From the NCBI GenBank assembly GCA_034005165.1, contig JAVEVE010000002.1:186001-250000 (forward strand): a DNA stretch of 64,000 nt, written 5' to 3'. Under the pieces are notes generated by a model. That model was not told the DNA's origin. It saw nothing but the letters and a program-made list of their open reading frames with translations, and did no database searches. Both the position numbers and the translations under genes were made by a program. The DNA is from UBA1573 sp034005165 (GTDB taxonomy: Bacteria > Pseudomonadota > Alphaproteobacteria > Micavibrionales > Micavibrionaceae). Each line of letters begins with the position of its first letter. The first letter of the stretch is position 1. Shown here one piece after another: positions 25,057-34,752 of this stretch.

Positions 25057-26061
25057 ATGTCAAACATGAGAGATCATTTATCCGCTACGGTTGACCCGTT
25101 CTTTATGGACAGGTCACTGACGCTGGAAGTTATTCGGGTTACTGAAGCTGCGGCTCTTGCTGCTTCAACACAAGTGGGGCGCGGCGATGAGGACGAGGCT
25201 GATAGAGCCGCTGTCGATGCTATGCGCCGTATGCTCAATGAATTGGGAATTAACGGCACGGTCGTAATTGGAGAGGGCGAGCGCGATGAGGCTCCTATGC
25301 TCTATATCGGCGAACAAGTAGGCTCGGGCGATGGCCCTGAAGTTGATATTGCTCTTGACCCGCTGGAAGGGACAAGCATTACTGCATGTGGCGGACAAAA
25401 CGCCATGGCAGTTCTGGCGATGGCAGACAAAGGGAGTTTCCTTTATGCGCCGGATGTCTACATGAAAAAGTTAGCTGTGCGCGACGGTGTGGATTTGAAA
25501 CCTGAAGATTTGGACCGCCCGATTATCAACATCCTACAAAAAACTGCGGAAGCCAAAGGCGGAAAAATCGAAGATTTGATGGTCTGTATTTTAGATCGTC
25601 CGCGCCATGAGGAGCTGATTAAGGAAGTCAGGGAAACGGGCGCACGTATAACTCTCATTCAGGATGGCGATGTCTCCGCAGTCATTTCTGCGGCTGACCC
25701 GTCATCTGCAATTGATGTGTATGTAGGAATTGGCGGGGCGCCTGAAGGCGTTCTGGCTGCTGCGGCACTGCAATGTATAGGCGGCGATATGGTGGCGCGT
25801 CTGGTCTTCCGCAATGAGGGTGAAAAAGCCCGCGCAGAAAAGGTAGGAATCAAAGATTTCAATAAAATCTACACGCTCAATGAATTGGCAAAACCGAATA
25901 ATGTCATTTTTGCAGCGACAGGCGTCACGGATGGAACAATGCTCAAAGGGGTGCACCGTTATCCGAACGGGGCAACGACATATTCTGTTGTAATGCGTTC
26001 GAAAACAGGGACAGTTCGCCGCATCGAGGCGCAGCACGATTTCACAAGGAAACCGGCCTGA
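25057..26061 (+). CDS. glpX: Class II fructose-1,6-bisphosphatase GlpX
   Basis: 334 residues. Typical GlpX segments: EAAALAASTQVGRGDEDEAD near residue 32, GTVVIGEGERDEAPMLYIGE (metal-binding Glu), IALDPLEGTSITACGG (the D-P-x-E-G-T metal site) and GIGGAPEGVLAAAAL. It hydrolyses fructose-1,6-bisphosphate in gluconeogenesis. The TGA stop overlaps the recJ ATG (TGATG), so the two are translationally coupled. No ribosome-binding site precedes its ATG; see the promoter entry. Confidence 0.95.
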   Translation: MSNMRDHLSATVDPFFMDRSLTLEVIRVTEAAALAASTQVGRGDEDEADRAAVDAMRRMLNELGINGTVVIGEGERDEAPMLYIGEQVGSGDGPEVDIALDPLEGTSITACGGQNAMAVLAMADKGSFLYAPDVYMKKLAVRDGVDLKPEDLDRPIINILQKTAEAKGGKIEDLMVCILDRPRHEELIKEVRETGARITLIQDGDVSAVISAADPSSAIDVYVGIGGAPEGVLAAAALQCIGGDMVARLVFRNEGEKARAEKVGIKDFNKIYTLNELAKPNNVIFAATGVTDGTMLKGVHRYPNGATTYSVVMRSKTGTVRRIEAQHDFTRKPA

Positions 26062-27857
26062 TGTCTGCGCAGTTGAAAATTGACCGCTCCGTGATGGATG
26101 CACGGTGGGTCTTCCCCGAGCTAAATGATGATAAAATCCACCGCATGATGACGGATTTCTCTGTGCCAGAGATTGTAGCTCGATTACTTGTTTCAAGAAA
26201 TATCGAGCCGGAAAAAGTCCAAAATTTCTTGTTCCCGCGCCTTGCAACGGACTTCCCCGATCCGTCTTCTCTGAAAGATATGACGGAATTTGCAAACTGG
26301 TTGGCAGGCCAAATAGAAGCAGGGAAAAAGATAGCCGCCTTTTGCGACTTTGACGTAGATGGATCGACGTCTGCGGCGGTCCTCAAAAAATTTTTTCATC
26401 ATTTGAATATTGACCTGCCGGTTTATATTCCGGATCGCATGACCGAAGGCTATGGCCCGAATATTAAGGCATTACAAAAGCTCAAAACAGATGGCGCAGA
26501 TATTATTCTGATGGCTGACTGTGGGACGACTGCTTTTGATGTGATCGAACAGGGCCGGGAATTAGGATTGGATATTTGTATTTTTGATCACCATGAGCAG
26601 GGAGACTATCTCCCCGCCAGTACCTGGCTCATAAATCCAAAACGCAAAGATGATACATCTGGTCTTGATATGCTGGCCGCTGTCGGTGTCACATTTCTGG
26701 CGTGTGTTGCAGTCAACAAAGCGCTTCGGGAAAAAGGCTATTATGACCGTAAAGGCATAGCAGAGGCACCACTTAAGGACTGGCTGGATTTGGTAGGTTT
26801 GGGGACAGTATGTGATATGGTTCCGCTGACCGGCCCGAATAGACTTTTGGTGAAAGTAGGGTTCACGCAAATGGCTCAACATAAAAACATAGGGCTTAAA
26901 GCCTTATGTGATGTTGGGGGCATAAAGAAAGATCCAACCCCGATGGATGCAGGATTTGTTTTAGGACCGCGTATCAATGCAGGTTCTCGCGTGCATCAAG
27001 CGGACTTGGGTGCAAAATTACTCTCCAGCACAGATGCAGAAGAAGCCAAAAATCTGGCATGGACATTGAATGATTGTAATGCCAAACGGAAATCTATTCA
27101 GAATGACATGATGCGTGAGGCAATGGATCAAATTGAAGCGCGCAATCTTGCGGAACGCCCGATTATTATGGTCTGGGATGAAACATGGCATGCAGGTCTG
27201 AATGGGCTGGTTGCAGGGCAGATCAAAGAACGCTTCGGAAAACCAGCTTGCTGTATCGCTTTTGCTCCTGGAATGTCGGGGGAACTGGAAGGCCGTGGCT
27301 CGGGGAGATCTGTTTCCGGATTTAATATGGCAGCACTCTTTATGGCGGCCAAGGAAAAAGGATTGGTTTTAAAGGGCGGTGGACACGCTATGGCGGCAGG
27401 CTTTACCGTCGAACCTGAAAAGATCGAAGAGTTGGATAAATTCTTTCTGGGGCATGCGGAACAAATTATGGGTGACGCAGAGATTGTGATAGAAGAACAC
27501 GTTGATGCGATTGCCTCCATTCGTGGCATACGTCCTGATTTTGTAAGGCTTTTGGAAGAAAATGTCGGCCCGTTCGGACAAGAAAACCCCGAGCCGAAAT
27601 TTATTCTGCCCGATATGCGGATTGCAATGGTTGATATTGTCGGCGAACACCATGTCAGAGTTCAAATGACCGAGGCCGATGGCGGACAACGCATGAAGGC
27701 TATGGCCTTCCGTGCTGTGGGGACGCCGCTAGGGGATTTGCTTTTGCAATCAAAGAGCGGCAGATTGCTGCATCTTTTAGGCCAGTTTAAAGTCAATCAC
27801 TGGAACGGCGTAGATAATGTCGAGTTCATGATTTCTGATGCCAGTTCCGCCAATTAA
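26061..27857 (+). CDS. recJ: Single-stranded-DNA-specific exonuclease RecJ
   Basis: 598 residues. DHH phosphoesterase motifs are present: AAFCDFDVDGSTSAAVL (motif I), ADIILMADCGTT (motif II) and ICIFDHHEQGD (motif III, DHH). The DHHA1 domain contains GLKGGGHAMAAGFTVE, with the GGGHxxAAG motif. An OB-like C-terminal region follows. RecJ is a 5'-3' single-strand exonuclease in recombination and mismatch repair. It begins within the glpX stop codon and is followed after 12 nt by the lysA pseudogene. Confidence 0.95.
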   Translation: MSAQLKIDRSVMDARWVFPELNDDKIHRMMTDFSVPEIVARLLVSRNIEPEKVQNFLFPRLATDFPDPSSLKDMTEFANWLAGQIEAGKKIAAFCDFDVDGSTSAAVLKKFFHHLNIDLPVYIPDRMTEGYGPNIKALQKLKTDGADIILMADCGTTAFDVIEQGRELGLDICIFDHHEQGDYLPASTWLINPKRKDDTSGLDMLAAVGVTFLACVAVNKALREKGYYDRKGIAEAPLKDWLDLVGLGTVCDMVPLTGPNRLLVKVGFTQMAQHKNIGLKALCDVGGIKKDPTPMDAGFVLGPRINAGSRVHQADLGAKLLSSTDAEEAKNLAWTLNDCNAKRKSIQNDMMREAMDQIEARNLAERPIIMVWDETWHAGLNGLVAGQIKERFGKPACCIAFAPGMSGELEGRGSGRSVSGFNMAALFMAAKEKGLVLKGGGHAMAAGFTVEPEKIEELDKFFLGHAEQIMGDAEIVIEEHVDAIASIRGIRPDFVRLLEENVGPFGQENPEPKFILPDMRIAMVDIVGEHHVRVQMTEADGGQRMKAMAFRAVGTPLGDLLLQSKSGRLLHLLGQFKVNHWNGVDNVEFMISDASSAN

Positions 27858-27869
27858 CGGAGAGATTCC

Positions 27870-29086
27870 ATGTTACACGAAATTGCCAACACATACGGGA
27901 CGCCCGTTTGGGTTTATGACGCAGCCCTAATTCGCCAACGTATCCGTGATCTGAAACAATTCGATATTATCCGTTTTGCCCAAAAAGCATGCTCGAATAT
28001 TCACATCCTCTCGCTCATGCGGGATATGGGAGTGATGGTAGATGCCGTCTCTAAGGGGGAGATAGAGCGCGCGTTGATTGCAGGATTTAGAAATGACCAG
28101 ATTGTCTTCACTGCTGACCTGATGGATCGGGATACGCTTGAATTTGTTTCTCGTAATGACATCACAATCAATGCGGGATCTATTGATATGCTGGATCAAG
28201 TCGGGGAGCTCCATAAAGGTCATAAAGTCTGGATCAGGATCAATCCGGGCTTTGGTCACGGTCATTCCCAGAAAGCCAATACAGGCGGAGAAACAAGCAA
28301 ACATGGCATTTGGCATACGGATGTTCAAGCAGCTATCGAAGCTATTAGGAATCACGGGTTAAACTTGGTGGGCGTCCACATGCATATTGGATCCGGTGCT
28401 GATTACGATCATTTGTCGCAAGTTTGTGAGGCGATGATAGATCTGATCTGTCGAGAGAAACTCGATGTTGATGCTATCTCGGCAGGGGGTGGTTTATCCG
28501 TCCCGTATAAACATGAAGAGGTCCCGATTGATCCTGCACATTATTTTATGTTGTGGGATAGCGCTCGTAAGAAAATCGAAGAGGCGCTCGGCCATCCGGT
28601 TAAGCTCGAAATCGAACCCGGGCGCTATCTGGTGGCAGAATCCGGAAAGCTGATTACCGAGGTCCGGGCAGTTAAAAAAATGGGATCTCTCCATTATGTT
28701 CTAGTAGATGCGGGATTTACTGAGCTTGTGCGGCCGGCGATGTACGGTAGCTACCATGAAATGACAACAATGACAGGTAGGGGCAGGAAGTTGAGGGGCA
28801 CCCGATTTTGTCGGTAGTTGCTGGACCACTATGTGAATCGGGAGATATGTTTACGCAAGAAGAGGGTGGGTTTGTTCAGACCAGATTGCTCCCGCCTATT
28901 CAAGTCGGCGATTATATTATAATCCATAACGCAGGAGCGTATGGTGCGTCCATGTCCTCAAACTATAATTCCAGGCCATATTGCCCTGAGATTCTGATTG
29001 ATGACGGGAATATTACGCAAATCAGGAGAAAGCAAGCCATGGCTGATTTGCTGGCTTTAGAAGGTGTTATGAATAGAGATAGATAA
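27870..29086 (+). pseudogene. lysA: Diaminopimelate decarboxylase LysA, interrupted by a frameshift
   Basis: The first frame (27870-28817) encodes 300 good LysA residues: FAQKACSNIHILSLM (PLP Lys), VGVHMHIGSGADY, ISAGGGLSVPY, LEIEPGRYLVAESG and RPAMYGSYHEM; it then turns into a basic nonsense tail and stops. The continuation is in another frame: GQEVEGHPILSVVAGPLCESGDMFTQ-type residues from about 28781, through the PLP motif CESGD to the end at 29086. One missing base in the GGGG run at 28780-28783 explains it; adding a single G rejoins both halves without a stop. It is either a recent real mutation or a homopolymer sequencing error. Loss would impair lysine and peptidoglycan synthesis unless another copy exists. 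Confidence 0.9.
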
Positions 29087-29190
29087 AATTTGAAACAATA
29101 GTTCGTATTTATATTGCAGCGCGCATAGATATTTAAGGTCGTGAACCCGTACAATATTAGGAATAAAAATATTTGCACGGGAGGCCATAT

Positions 29191-30840
29191 ATGGACGCCA
29201 CGATTACTGATACCCCACTGAGTCAAGCAGAGGTCAAGAAAGAAGAGCGTAAAGTCATTATTGCCTCCTCTCTCGGGACCGTTTTTGAATGGTATGACTT
29301 TTATCTCTATGCAACATTGGCGCCGTTCTTTGCGGCGTTATTTTTTCCGCCTGGCAACGAAACTGCAGCACTGCTTTCTGCGTTTGCGACTTACGCGGCA
29401 GGATTTATCGTCCGTCCGTTTGGTGCATTGGTTTTCGGACGCCTCGGAGACATGCTAGGACGGAAATATACTTTCCTGATTACCATTCTCGTTATGGGTA
29501 TTTCAACGGCTGCAGTGGGTATCTTGCCAACATTCGAAACAATCGGATGGTGGGCACCGGTTATCCTCGTATCTCTACGCTTGCTTCAAGGTTTGGCCTT
29601 GGGTGGCGAATATGGTGGTGCAGCAACCTACGTTGCTGAGCATGCGCCGGAAGGGAAGCGTGGGAAAGCAACAAGCTGGATCCAAACAACCGCTACAATG
29701 GGCTTCTTCCTGTCCTTATTGGTGATTGGATTGTGCCGTGGGTTGATAGATGAGGAGGCATTTAGAACATGGGGATGGCGCTTGCCGTTTCTTGTTTCTG
29801 TCGTCCTTCTGATCTTCTCTCTTTATATTCGTATGAAGCTGAATGAAAGTCCTGTCTTCAAACGGATTAAATCCGAAGGAAAAGCATCCAAGTCACCTTT
29901 GTATGACAGCTTCTGCCGTTATCCGAACAATAAATATGTGCTTCTGGCGCTGCTCGGTGCAACTGCGGGACAAGGGGTTATCTGGTATACTGGGCAATTC
30001 TACGCCATGTTCTTCCTGACGATTAACTTGAAGGTAGATTATGTGACTGCATATATCCTGATTGGAGCGTCATTGCTGATTGCAACACCTTTCTTTATCT
30101 TCTTCGGAAGTCTGTCCGATAAAATAGGGCGTCTGAAGATTATTCTGGCGGGCTGTTTGATCGGAGCATTGACCTACATTCCGCTGTTCCAGATGTTGAC
30201 GCACTACGTGAATCCTCAATTGGAGGCCTACCAGAATACGGTAAAAATCTCTGTATCCGCGGATGATTGTAGCTTCCACTTGTTCGTGTTGCCGACAACA
30301 AGGTTTACAAAATGCGACAAGGTTAAAGATGCTTTGACAAAAGCAGGCTTGAACTTTGAAACCTTGCCGGCAGTTGACGGAAAAGCTGTCGTCACCACAA
30401 TCGGAGACATCACTATTGAAGAGATGGACGAAAGTGGAGATTTCGATAAGCAGAAATATGTCGATGCCTTAAATCAGACCGGGTATGTCGGCAAAGCAGA
30501 TAAGGATCAGATCAACTATCCTGTAACGATCGCTATTCTGACCATTATGGTTCTGTATGTGACGATGGTTTATGGTCCGATCGCCGCCTATCTGGTGGAA
30601 ATGTTCCCGACCAATATCCGTTACACCTCCATGTCGTTGCCGTATCACATCGGAAACGGATGGTTCGGTGGAATGTTGCCTCTGGTAGCAACCGCAATGG
30701 TGGCGGCATCGGGTAATATCTATGCCGGATTGTGGTACCCGATTGTGGTCGCACTGATGACGGTGGTCATTGGTGGATTGTTCCTGAAAGAAACGGTTCA
30801 CAACAATATGTTCCACCGTGATAGTCACGATCATCACTAG
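29191..30840 (+). CDS. MFS transporter, metabolite:H+ symporter (MHS/ProP-like) type
   Basis: 549 residues from an ATG with GGGAGG at proper spacing. Family motifs: SSLGTVFEWYDFYLYAT in helix 1, GRLGDMLGRKYTF in the 2-3 loop, and LRLLQGLALGGEYGGAATYVAEHAP in helices 4-5. About 12 membrane helices in all. Between two late helices there is a non-membrane insert of about 100 residues (roughly 340-445, VSADDCSFHLFVLP through GKADKDQINYP) with two cysteines. ProP-like relatives import osmolytes or organic acids with protons. The substrate is not visible. A strong terminator follows. Confidence 0.85.
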   Translation: MDATITDTPLSQAEVKKEERKVIIASSLGTVFEWYDFYLYATLAPFFAALFFPPGNETAALLSAFATYAAGFIVRPFGALVFGRLGDMLGRKYTFLITILVMGISTAAVGILPTFETIGWWAPVILVSLRLLQGLALGGEYGGAATYVAEHAPEGKRGKATSWIQTTATMGFFLSLLVIGLCRGLIDEEAFRTWGWRLPFLVSVVLLIFSLYIRMKLNESPVFKRIKSEGKASKSPLYDSFCRYPNNKYVLLALLGATAGQGVIWYTGQFYAMFFLTINLKVDYVTAYILIGASLLIATPFFIFFGSLSDKIGRLKIILAGCLIGALTYIPLFQMLTHYVNPQLEAYQNTVKISVSADDCSFHLFVLPTTRFTKCDKVKDALTKAGLNFETLPAVDGKAVVTTIGDITIEEMDESGDFDKQKYVDALNQTGYVGKADKDQINYPVTIAILTIMVLYVTMVYGPIAAYLVEMFPTNIRYTSMSLPYHIGNGWFGGMLPLVATAMVAASGNIYAGLWYPIVVALMTVVIGGLFLKETVHNNMFHRDSHDHH

Positions 30841-30855
30841 AAGATGCTAACTAAG

Positions 30856-30887
30856 AAGACAGAGCAGAAATGCTCTGTCTTTCATTT
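30856..30887 (+). terminator. Rho-independent terminator after the MFS transporter
   Basis: Perfect 11-bp stem AAGACAGAGCA / TGCTCTGTCTT with a GAAA tetraloop, followed by TTCATTTT. It lies 15 nt after the stop codon. Confidence 0.9.
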
Positions 30888-30927
30888 TACAGGCAAGATA
30901 CATACTAATAACAGCTGAGGATGGCAT

Positions 30928-32322
30928 ATGGTTGATAATAATGCACTTCGAAGGATAGCTGAGGAAACTTCTAAAATCGGATTGGAAGTGACCGATATTG
31001 CAGGCGATGTCGATATTCTGACCAGAGCTTCTGAAACACAGACAAGTTCAGCAGAAAATATTGAAAAGACATCTCGAGAGCTCTCACACAACAGTCAGAA
31101 AGTTTTCGAACATGTTCGCATAATGCAAGACGTTATAGAGGGAGTTGAAGAGGATATTTTAAACGCAAAAACAAAAGTGTCAGGCACGACCGAGAATATG
31201 GTTAGATTTGCCGAAGATGTCCAATCTATCGCTTCACAAGTGATGGAGCTAAAAGATGAATTGATGCGTGTATCGGCCTTTACGGAGACCATAAACAAGA
31301 TCAACGGCCAGATTAACATGCTGGCTATGAACGCAACCATCGAGGCCGCACGTGCAGGGGATGCAGGGCTGGGTTTTGCTGTTGTTGCCAACGAGGTTCG
31401 CACTCTGGCGAATAGTACAAGCATTGTAAACAAAGATATTACACAATCTCTTATCGCGTTGGGACAGAAGACGGAACTTCTTGTCCGGCTCTGTCAAGGA
31501 GGAAAAGAGCGTGCCGGAGAGACGTTATTAAACTGCGAGAGTCTAAACGAAAATGTTGATCTCGTTGCCAACTCTTTCCAATCTGTTCAGAGCGAAGCCA
31601 TAGGCATAGTGTCTGACGTTGAAAATATGTCACATCAATCAAGCTTGGCTCTCGAAGCTGTTCATGATTTGAGCAAGGGACTACAGATATCAAGAAACTC
31701 GATTGAGGAATCCAAGCAGCGAATTGATAGATTAATCGGGAATTGTGAATCTCTGGTTATGGTCTCGGTCGAGCAAGGATTGGATACAGACGACACAAAA
31801 TATATGAAATCATTGAAATCAATCCGTAATCAGATGGAAGATATACTGGAGAAGGCGATTTCAAAAGGAGAAATAACTCTGGAAGAGTTATTCGATGAAA
31901 CATATGCAGAAATAATGGGCAGTAATCCGACGCAATATCTGACAAAATACGTGGCCATAACAGACAAGTATTTTCCGCAAATCCAGGAAAAGGCTCTGGA
32001 GATCAGTGATAAGATAACATTCTGTGCCGCTGTAGACAGAAACGGCTTTTTGCCAACGCATAATCTGAAATTCTCGAAACCCCAAAGTACAGATCCTGTT
32101 TGGAATATGGCCAATTGTCGAAATAGGCGAATATTCAATGACCGCGTGGGCTTGCGGGCTGGGCAAAATAGGGAAGTCTTTCTGATACAGCTTTATAGAC
32201 GGGATATGGGCGGGGGGCAATTTGTCCTGATGAAAGATATGTCCATGCCGATCACAGTCGGAGGGCGGCATTGGGGCGGCGTACGTTTAGCCTACCGAGT
32301 TGAAGCAAATGCAAAAAAATAA
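30928..32322 (+). CDS. Soluble methyl-accepting chemotaxis protein
   Basis: 464 residues with no membrane segment. The MCP signalling hairpin is clear at about residues 112-165: INKINGQINMLAMNATIEAA then GDAGLGFAVVANEVRTLAN, the conserved CheA/CheW-contact tip. Long helices flank it. A C-terminal globular region (about 290-460) ends with RDMGGGQFVLMKDMSMPI and GRHWGGVRLAYRV, a domain often found at the end of alphaproteobacterial cytoplasmic receptors (pattern recall). It would report an intracellular cue to the flagellar motor. Separated from the transporter by a terminator. Confidence 0.88.
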   Translation: MVDNNALRRIAEETSKIGLEVTDIAGDVDILTRASETQTSSAENIEKTSRELSHNSQKVFEHVRIMQDVIEGVEEDILNAKTKVSGTTENMVRFAEDVQSIASQVMELKDELMRVSAFTETINKINGQINMLAMNATIEAARAGDAGLGFAVVANEVRTLANSTSIVNKDITQSLIALGQKTELLVRLCQGGKERAGETLLNCESLNENVDLVANSFQSVQSEAIGIVSDVENMSHQSSLALEAVHDLSKGLQISRNSIEESKQRIDRLIGNCESLVMVSVEQGLDTDDTKYMKSLKSIRNQMEDILEKAISKGEITLEELFDETYAEIMGSNPTQYLTKYVAITDKYFPQIQEKALEISDKITFCAAVDRNGFLPTHNLKFSKPQSTDPVWNMANCRNRRIFNDRVGLRAGQNREVFLIQLYRRDMGGGQFVLMKDMSMPITVGGRHWGGVRLAYRVEANAKK

Positions 32323-32385
32323 GCCTTTGTTTCTAAAGGAAATTTGCGAAAATTTAAAAAAATAACGAAAACTGAAAAAAAGCTC

Positions 32386-32415
32386 TTGAAATGCCTGTCG
32401 AAATGAAGGTATAAG
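32386..32415 (+). promoter_or_regulatory. Promoter of tRNA-Glu
   Basis: TTGAAA (32386-32391) and TATAAG (32410-32415) with an 18-nt spacer, 20 nt upstream of the mature tRNA 5' end. Confidence 0.6.
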
Positions 32416-32435
32416 AGCGCCTGTTCTTCAAGGCT

Positions 32436-32511
32436 GTCCCCTTCGTCTAGAGGCCTAGGACACATCCCTTTCACGGATGCGACACGGGTTCGACTCCCGT
32501 AGGGGACGCCA
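32436..32511 (+). tRNA. tRNA-Glu (anticodon TTC), CCA encoded
   Basis: 76 nt folding as a standard cloverleaf: acceptor GTCCCCT / AGGGGAC, D-arm TCGTCTAGAGGCCTAGGACA region, anticodon stem CATCC / GGATG with loop CTTTCAC (anticodon TTC), T-arm ACGGG-TTCGACT-CCCGT, discriminator G and encoded CCA. The 3' end is the attachment site of the adjacent island; the element restores a complete gene. Confidence 0.96.
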
Positions 32512-32519
32512 TTTTTACT
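32503..32519 (+). repeat. attL core of the tRNA-Glu island
   Basis: GGGACGCCATTTTTACT overlaps the tRNA 3' end and CCA. It is repeated exactly, in the same orientation, at 36636-36652. Similarity extends a little upstream (CCGTA before both), with one G missing on the right-hand copy. Confidence 0.85.
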
Positions 32520-32673
32520 TCCAAAATGATCCAATAATGTTTTATAATATGCAGGAATCCTAGGGTTTTTGCATGTCTTGATGTCCTAAGATTTCCTCCG
32601 ATTTCCGATAAAATCCTACAATTGTGGGGGTATCGTCTGGGGGCACTTAACTGGATAACGATTGGATACCCCC

Positions 32674-33864
32674 ATGTCGCTCTCGGATGTAGCCTGTAGA
32701 AACTCAAAACCTAAAGAAAAACCCTATAAATTAACCGACTCTCTCGGCCTTTATCTTCTCGTCAATCCAACGGGCAGTAAATTATGGCGGATGAAATACC
32801 GCTATTTCGGGAAAGAGAGAACACTCTCCATAGGCCCATATCCGCTAATTACCCTACAAGAAGCCAGAGACGAAAGAGATAAGGCTAGAAAGCTATTAGC
32901 TGCCCACCAAGACCCCTCTCTAGCAAAACAGGAGGTAAAGAGGCTTGCGGCTGAAAGTGCTTCCAATACGTTTGAATCTGTCGCTAGGGATTGGCACGAG
33001 CGTTACAAAGTTAGATGGTCAGAAAAACACGCTCAAACCGTCATGCGACGTTTGGAAATTGACCTATTCCCGACCATCGGAAAAATACCTGTAAAAGATA
33101 TAACTACACCACGCATAACAGCCGTTATCGAAGCGATTGAAAAACGTGGAGCATATGAAATGGCTCGGCGGTGTTTGCAATATGCACGAGCTATATTCTC
33201 CTATGCCAAAATAAAAGGAAAAGTCGAACATAACCCCGCAGACATAAAAGCCAAAGACTTCCTCACAAATCCAGAGCAGGGGCATTTTGCGGCTATGGAA
33301 GCAAAAGACTTACCTGCATTCTTGGAAAGATTACATCGGAATGATGGACGGCTCAACATTCAAACAAAAATCGCCATGGAATTATTGCTCCTGACTTTCG
33401 TTAGAACAGGCGAATTAAGAATGGCGCGCTGGGAAGAAATTGATTTCGAAAAAGCGCAATGGGTCATTCCGGGCGAAAGAATGAAAATGGGAAGGGATCA
33501 TATTGTTCCCCTCTCAACTCAAGCGATTGAGTTGTTCAAGGAAATGCAGGGAATGAACGGACATAGAGAATGGATTTTTACAAACCAACGTGACCCCAGA
33601 AAACCAATGTCCGACGGTGCAATCCTCATGGCATTAAATCGGATGGGATACAGAGGTATTCATACAGGCCACGGGTTTAGAGCCTTGGCAATGACAACCA
33701 TCATGGAAGAATTAGGCTATCGTTATGAAATCCCAGATATTCAACTTGCCCATGCCAAAGGCGATGATATTCGCCGTGCCTATGACAGAACAAAATTTCT
33801 CCCCGAACGCATAAAGATGATGCAAGAATGGGCGGATTATATAGATGCTCAAGCGTTAAGGTAG
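32674..33864 (+). CDS. P4-type tyrosine integrase
   Basis: 396 residues. The N-terminal DUF4102-like arm-binding domain is visible (KLTDSLGLYLLVNPTGSKLW then YRYFGKERTLSIGPYPLITL). A core-binding domain spans about 95-190. The catalytic domain has the first Arg in LLLTFVRTGELRMARWEE, Lys in the following beta hairpin, HGFRALAMT (H-x-x-R), LAHAKGDDIRRAYDR with the second His, and Tyr. All R-K-H-R-H-Y positions appear intact. It catalyses integration at and excision from the tRNA-Glu site. I chose the ATG at 32674 over a TTG 12 nt upstream; neither has a clear ribosome-binding site. Confidence 0.93.
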   Translation: MSLSDVACRNSKPKEKPYKLTDSLGLYLLVNPTGSKLWRMKYRYFGKERTLSIGPYPLITLQEARDERDKARKLLAAHQDPSLAKQEVKRLAAESASNTFESVARDWHERYKVRWSEKHAQTVMRRLEIDLFPTIGKIPVKDITTPRITAVIEAIEKRGAYEMARRCLQYARAIFSYAKIKGKVEHNPADIKAKDFLTNPEQGHFAAMEAKDLPAFLERLHRNDGRLNIQTKIAMELLLLTFVRTGELRMARWEEIDFEKAQWVIPGERMKMGRDHIVPLSTQAIELFKEMQGMNGHREWIFTNQRDPRKPMSDGAILMALNRMGYRGIHTGHGFRALAMTTIMEELGYRYEIPDIQLAHAKGDDIRRAYDRTKFLPERIKMMQEWADYIDAQALR

Positions 33865-33873
33865 GCTCAGAAC

Positions 33874-34617
33874 ATGGCAAAAGAAAAATCAAATGACCTT
33901 AAAGCACTCGGGAATGAAAATTCATACACCCCAGAATTTTTCGCGGAGCTGTGTGAAAAAATAAATCTGACCGACAGAAATAAAAAATCAGCCTTAAAAC
34001 TATATATTAAACTTGCCGCACAGAAATACACAAATCTTTACGGCGAATATTTAAGACAAATAGCCAAGCACGAAGCTAAGAAAGAGCTGAAAAATGCTCT
34101 TAAACACATAGAAAAAGCAACAGATTCCCTTTTCAGAATTTATGCATCTGGACACTACGGGAGTGATATTATCAGCAACATTGATGATCTCATAGCCCTA
34201 GATATTTCATGCGTGCACAAGACACCGAAGGAAATGCAAAGAGAAGATGATCCATTTTGTATTATCTCCCCCGTTATATCATTAAATTATATAGCCTCGC
34301 TCGAGGAGGCACTTGAACTCACAATAAAAAATTTTCCATCCCAAAAGACAGCCCCAAAAAGCATTGCACTCTATTCTTGGATTATGGTTTTATCTGCTGA
34401 ATTAGAGCCAATTATCGGGCGAAAATTAGAGCAAAGCCGCTATCACAAAACCGACAAAGGCGGAGAATACATATCAAAAAAAGAAATGAACGATTCAGAA
34501 TTACTCTTGTTTATCATTTCCCCGTTAGACCCTAATGTTACAATTTCCCAAATTGAAACGGCACTCAAGGACACACGCAAAGAACGCCATGAAGCTCCTT
34601 GGGATAACTGCTTTTAA
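33874..34617 (+). CDS. Hypothetical protein of the tRNA-Glu island
   Basis: 247 residues, Lys/Glu-rich and probably mostly helical, with no signal peptide, membrane segment, or motif I can name. The first half has long amphipathic helices (EYLRQIAKHEAKKELKNALKHIEK would cross the region about 60-83, with repeated Lys/Ala/Glu). The second half contains ALYSWIMVLSAELEPIIGRKLEQ. It starts 9 nt after the integrase stop, so it may share its transcript. The DNA is AT-rich like the rest of the island. As the only sizeable unknown in a minimal island it could be cargo. Confidence 0.6.
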   Translation: MAKEKSNDLKALGNENSYTPEFFAELCEKINLTDRNKKSALKLYIKLAAQKYTNLYGEYLRQIAKHEAKKELKNALKHIEKATDSLFRIYASGHYGSDIISNIDDLIALDISCVHKTPKEMQREDDPFCIISPVISLNYIASLEEALELTIKNFPSQKTAPKSIALYSWIMVLSAELEPIIGRKLEQSRYHKTDKGGEYISKKEMNDSELLLFIISPLDPNVTISQIETALKDTRKERHEAPWDNCF

Positions 34618-34752
34618 AAACATAAAATTCCGTCTGCAGAAAAAATTCTGATTTTTTTGAAAGAAATTTTTCGACCAGCTTTCTTTGAATCTTATCGGAC
34701 GCTCGACTAAGAATATTTGCATGAACCAAGCCAATATTGGAAAGGAATGCAA

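Noticed and set aside
32325..32360. CCTTT / AAAGG hairpin after the chemotaxis receptor gene
   Set aside because: 5-bp stem with no following T-run; too weak to call as a terminator.
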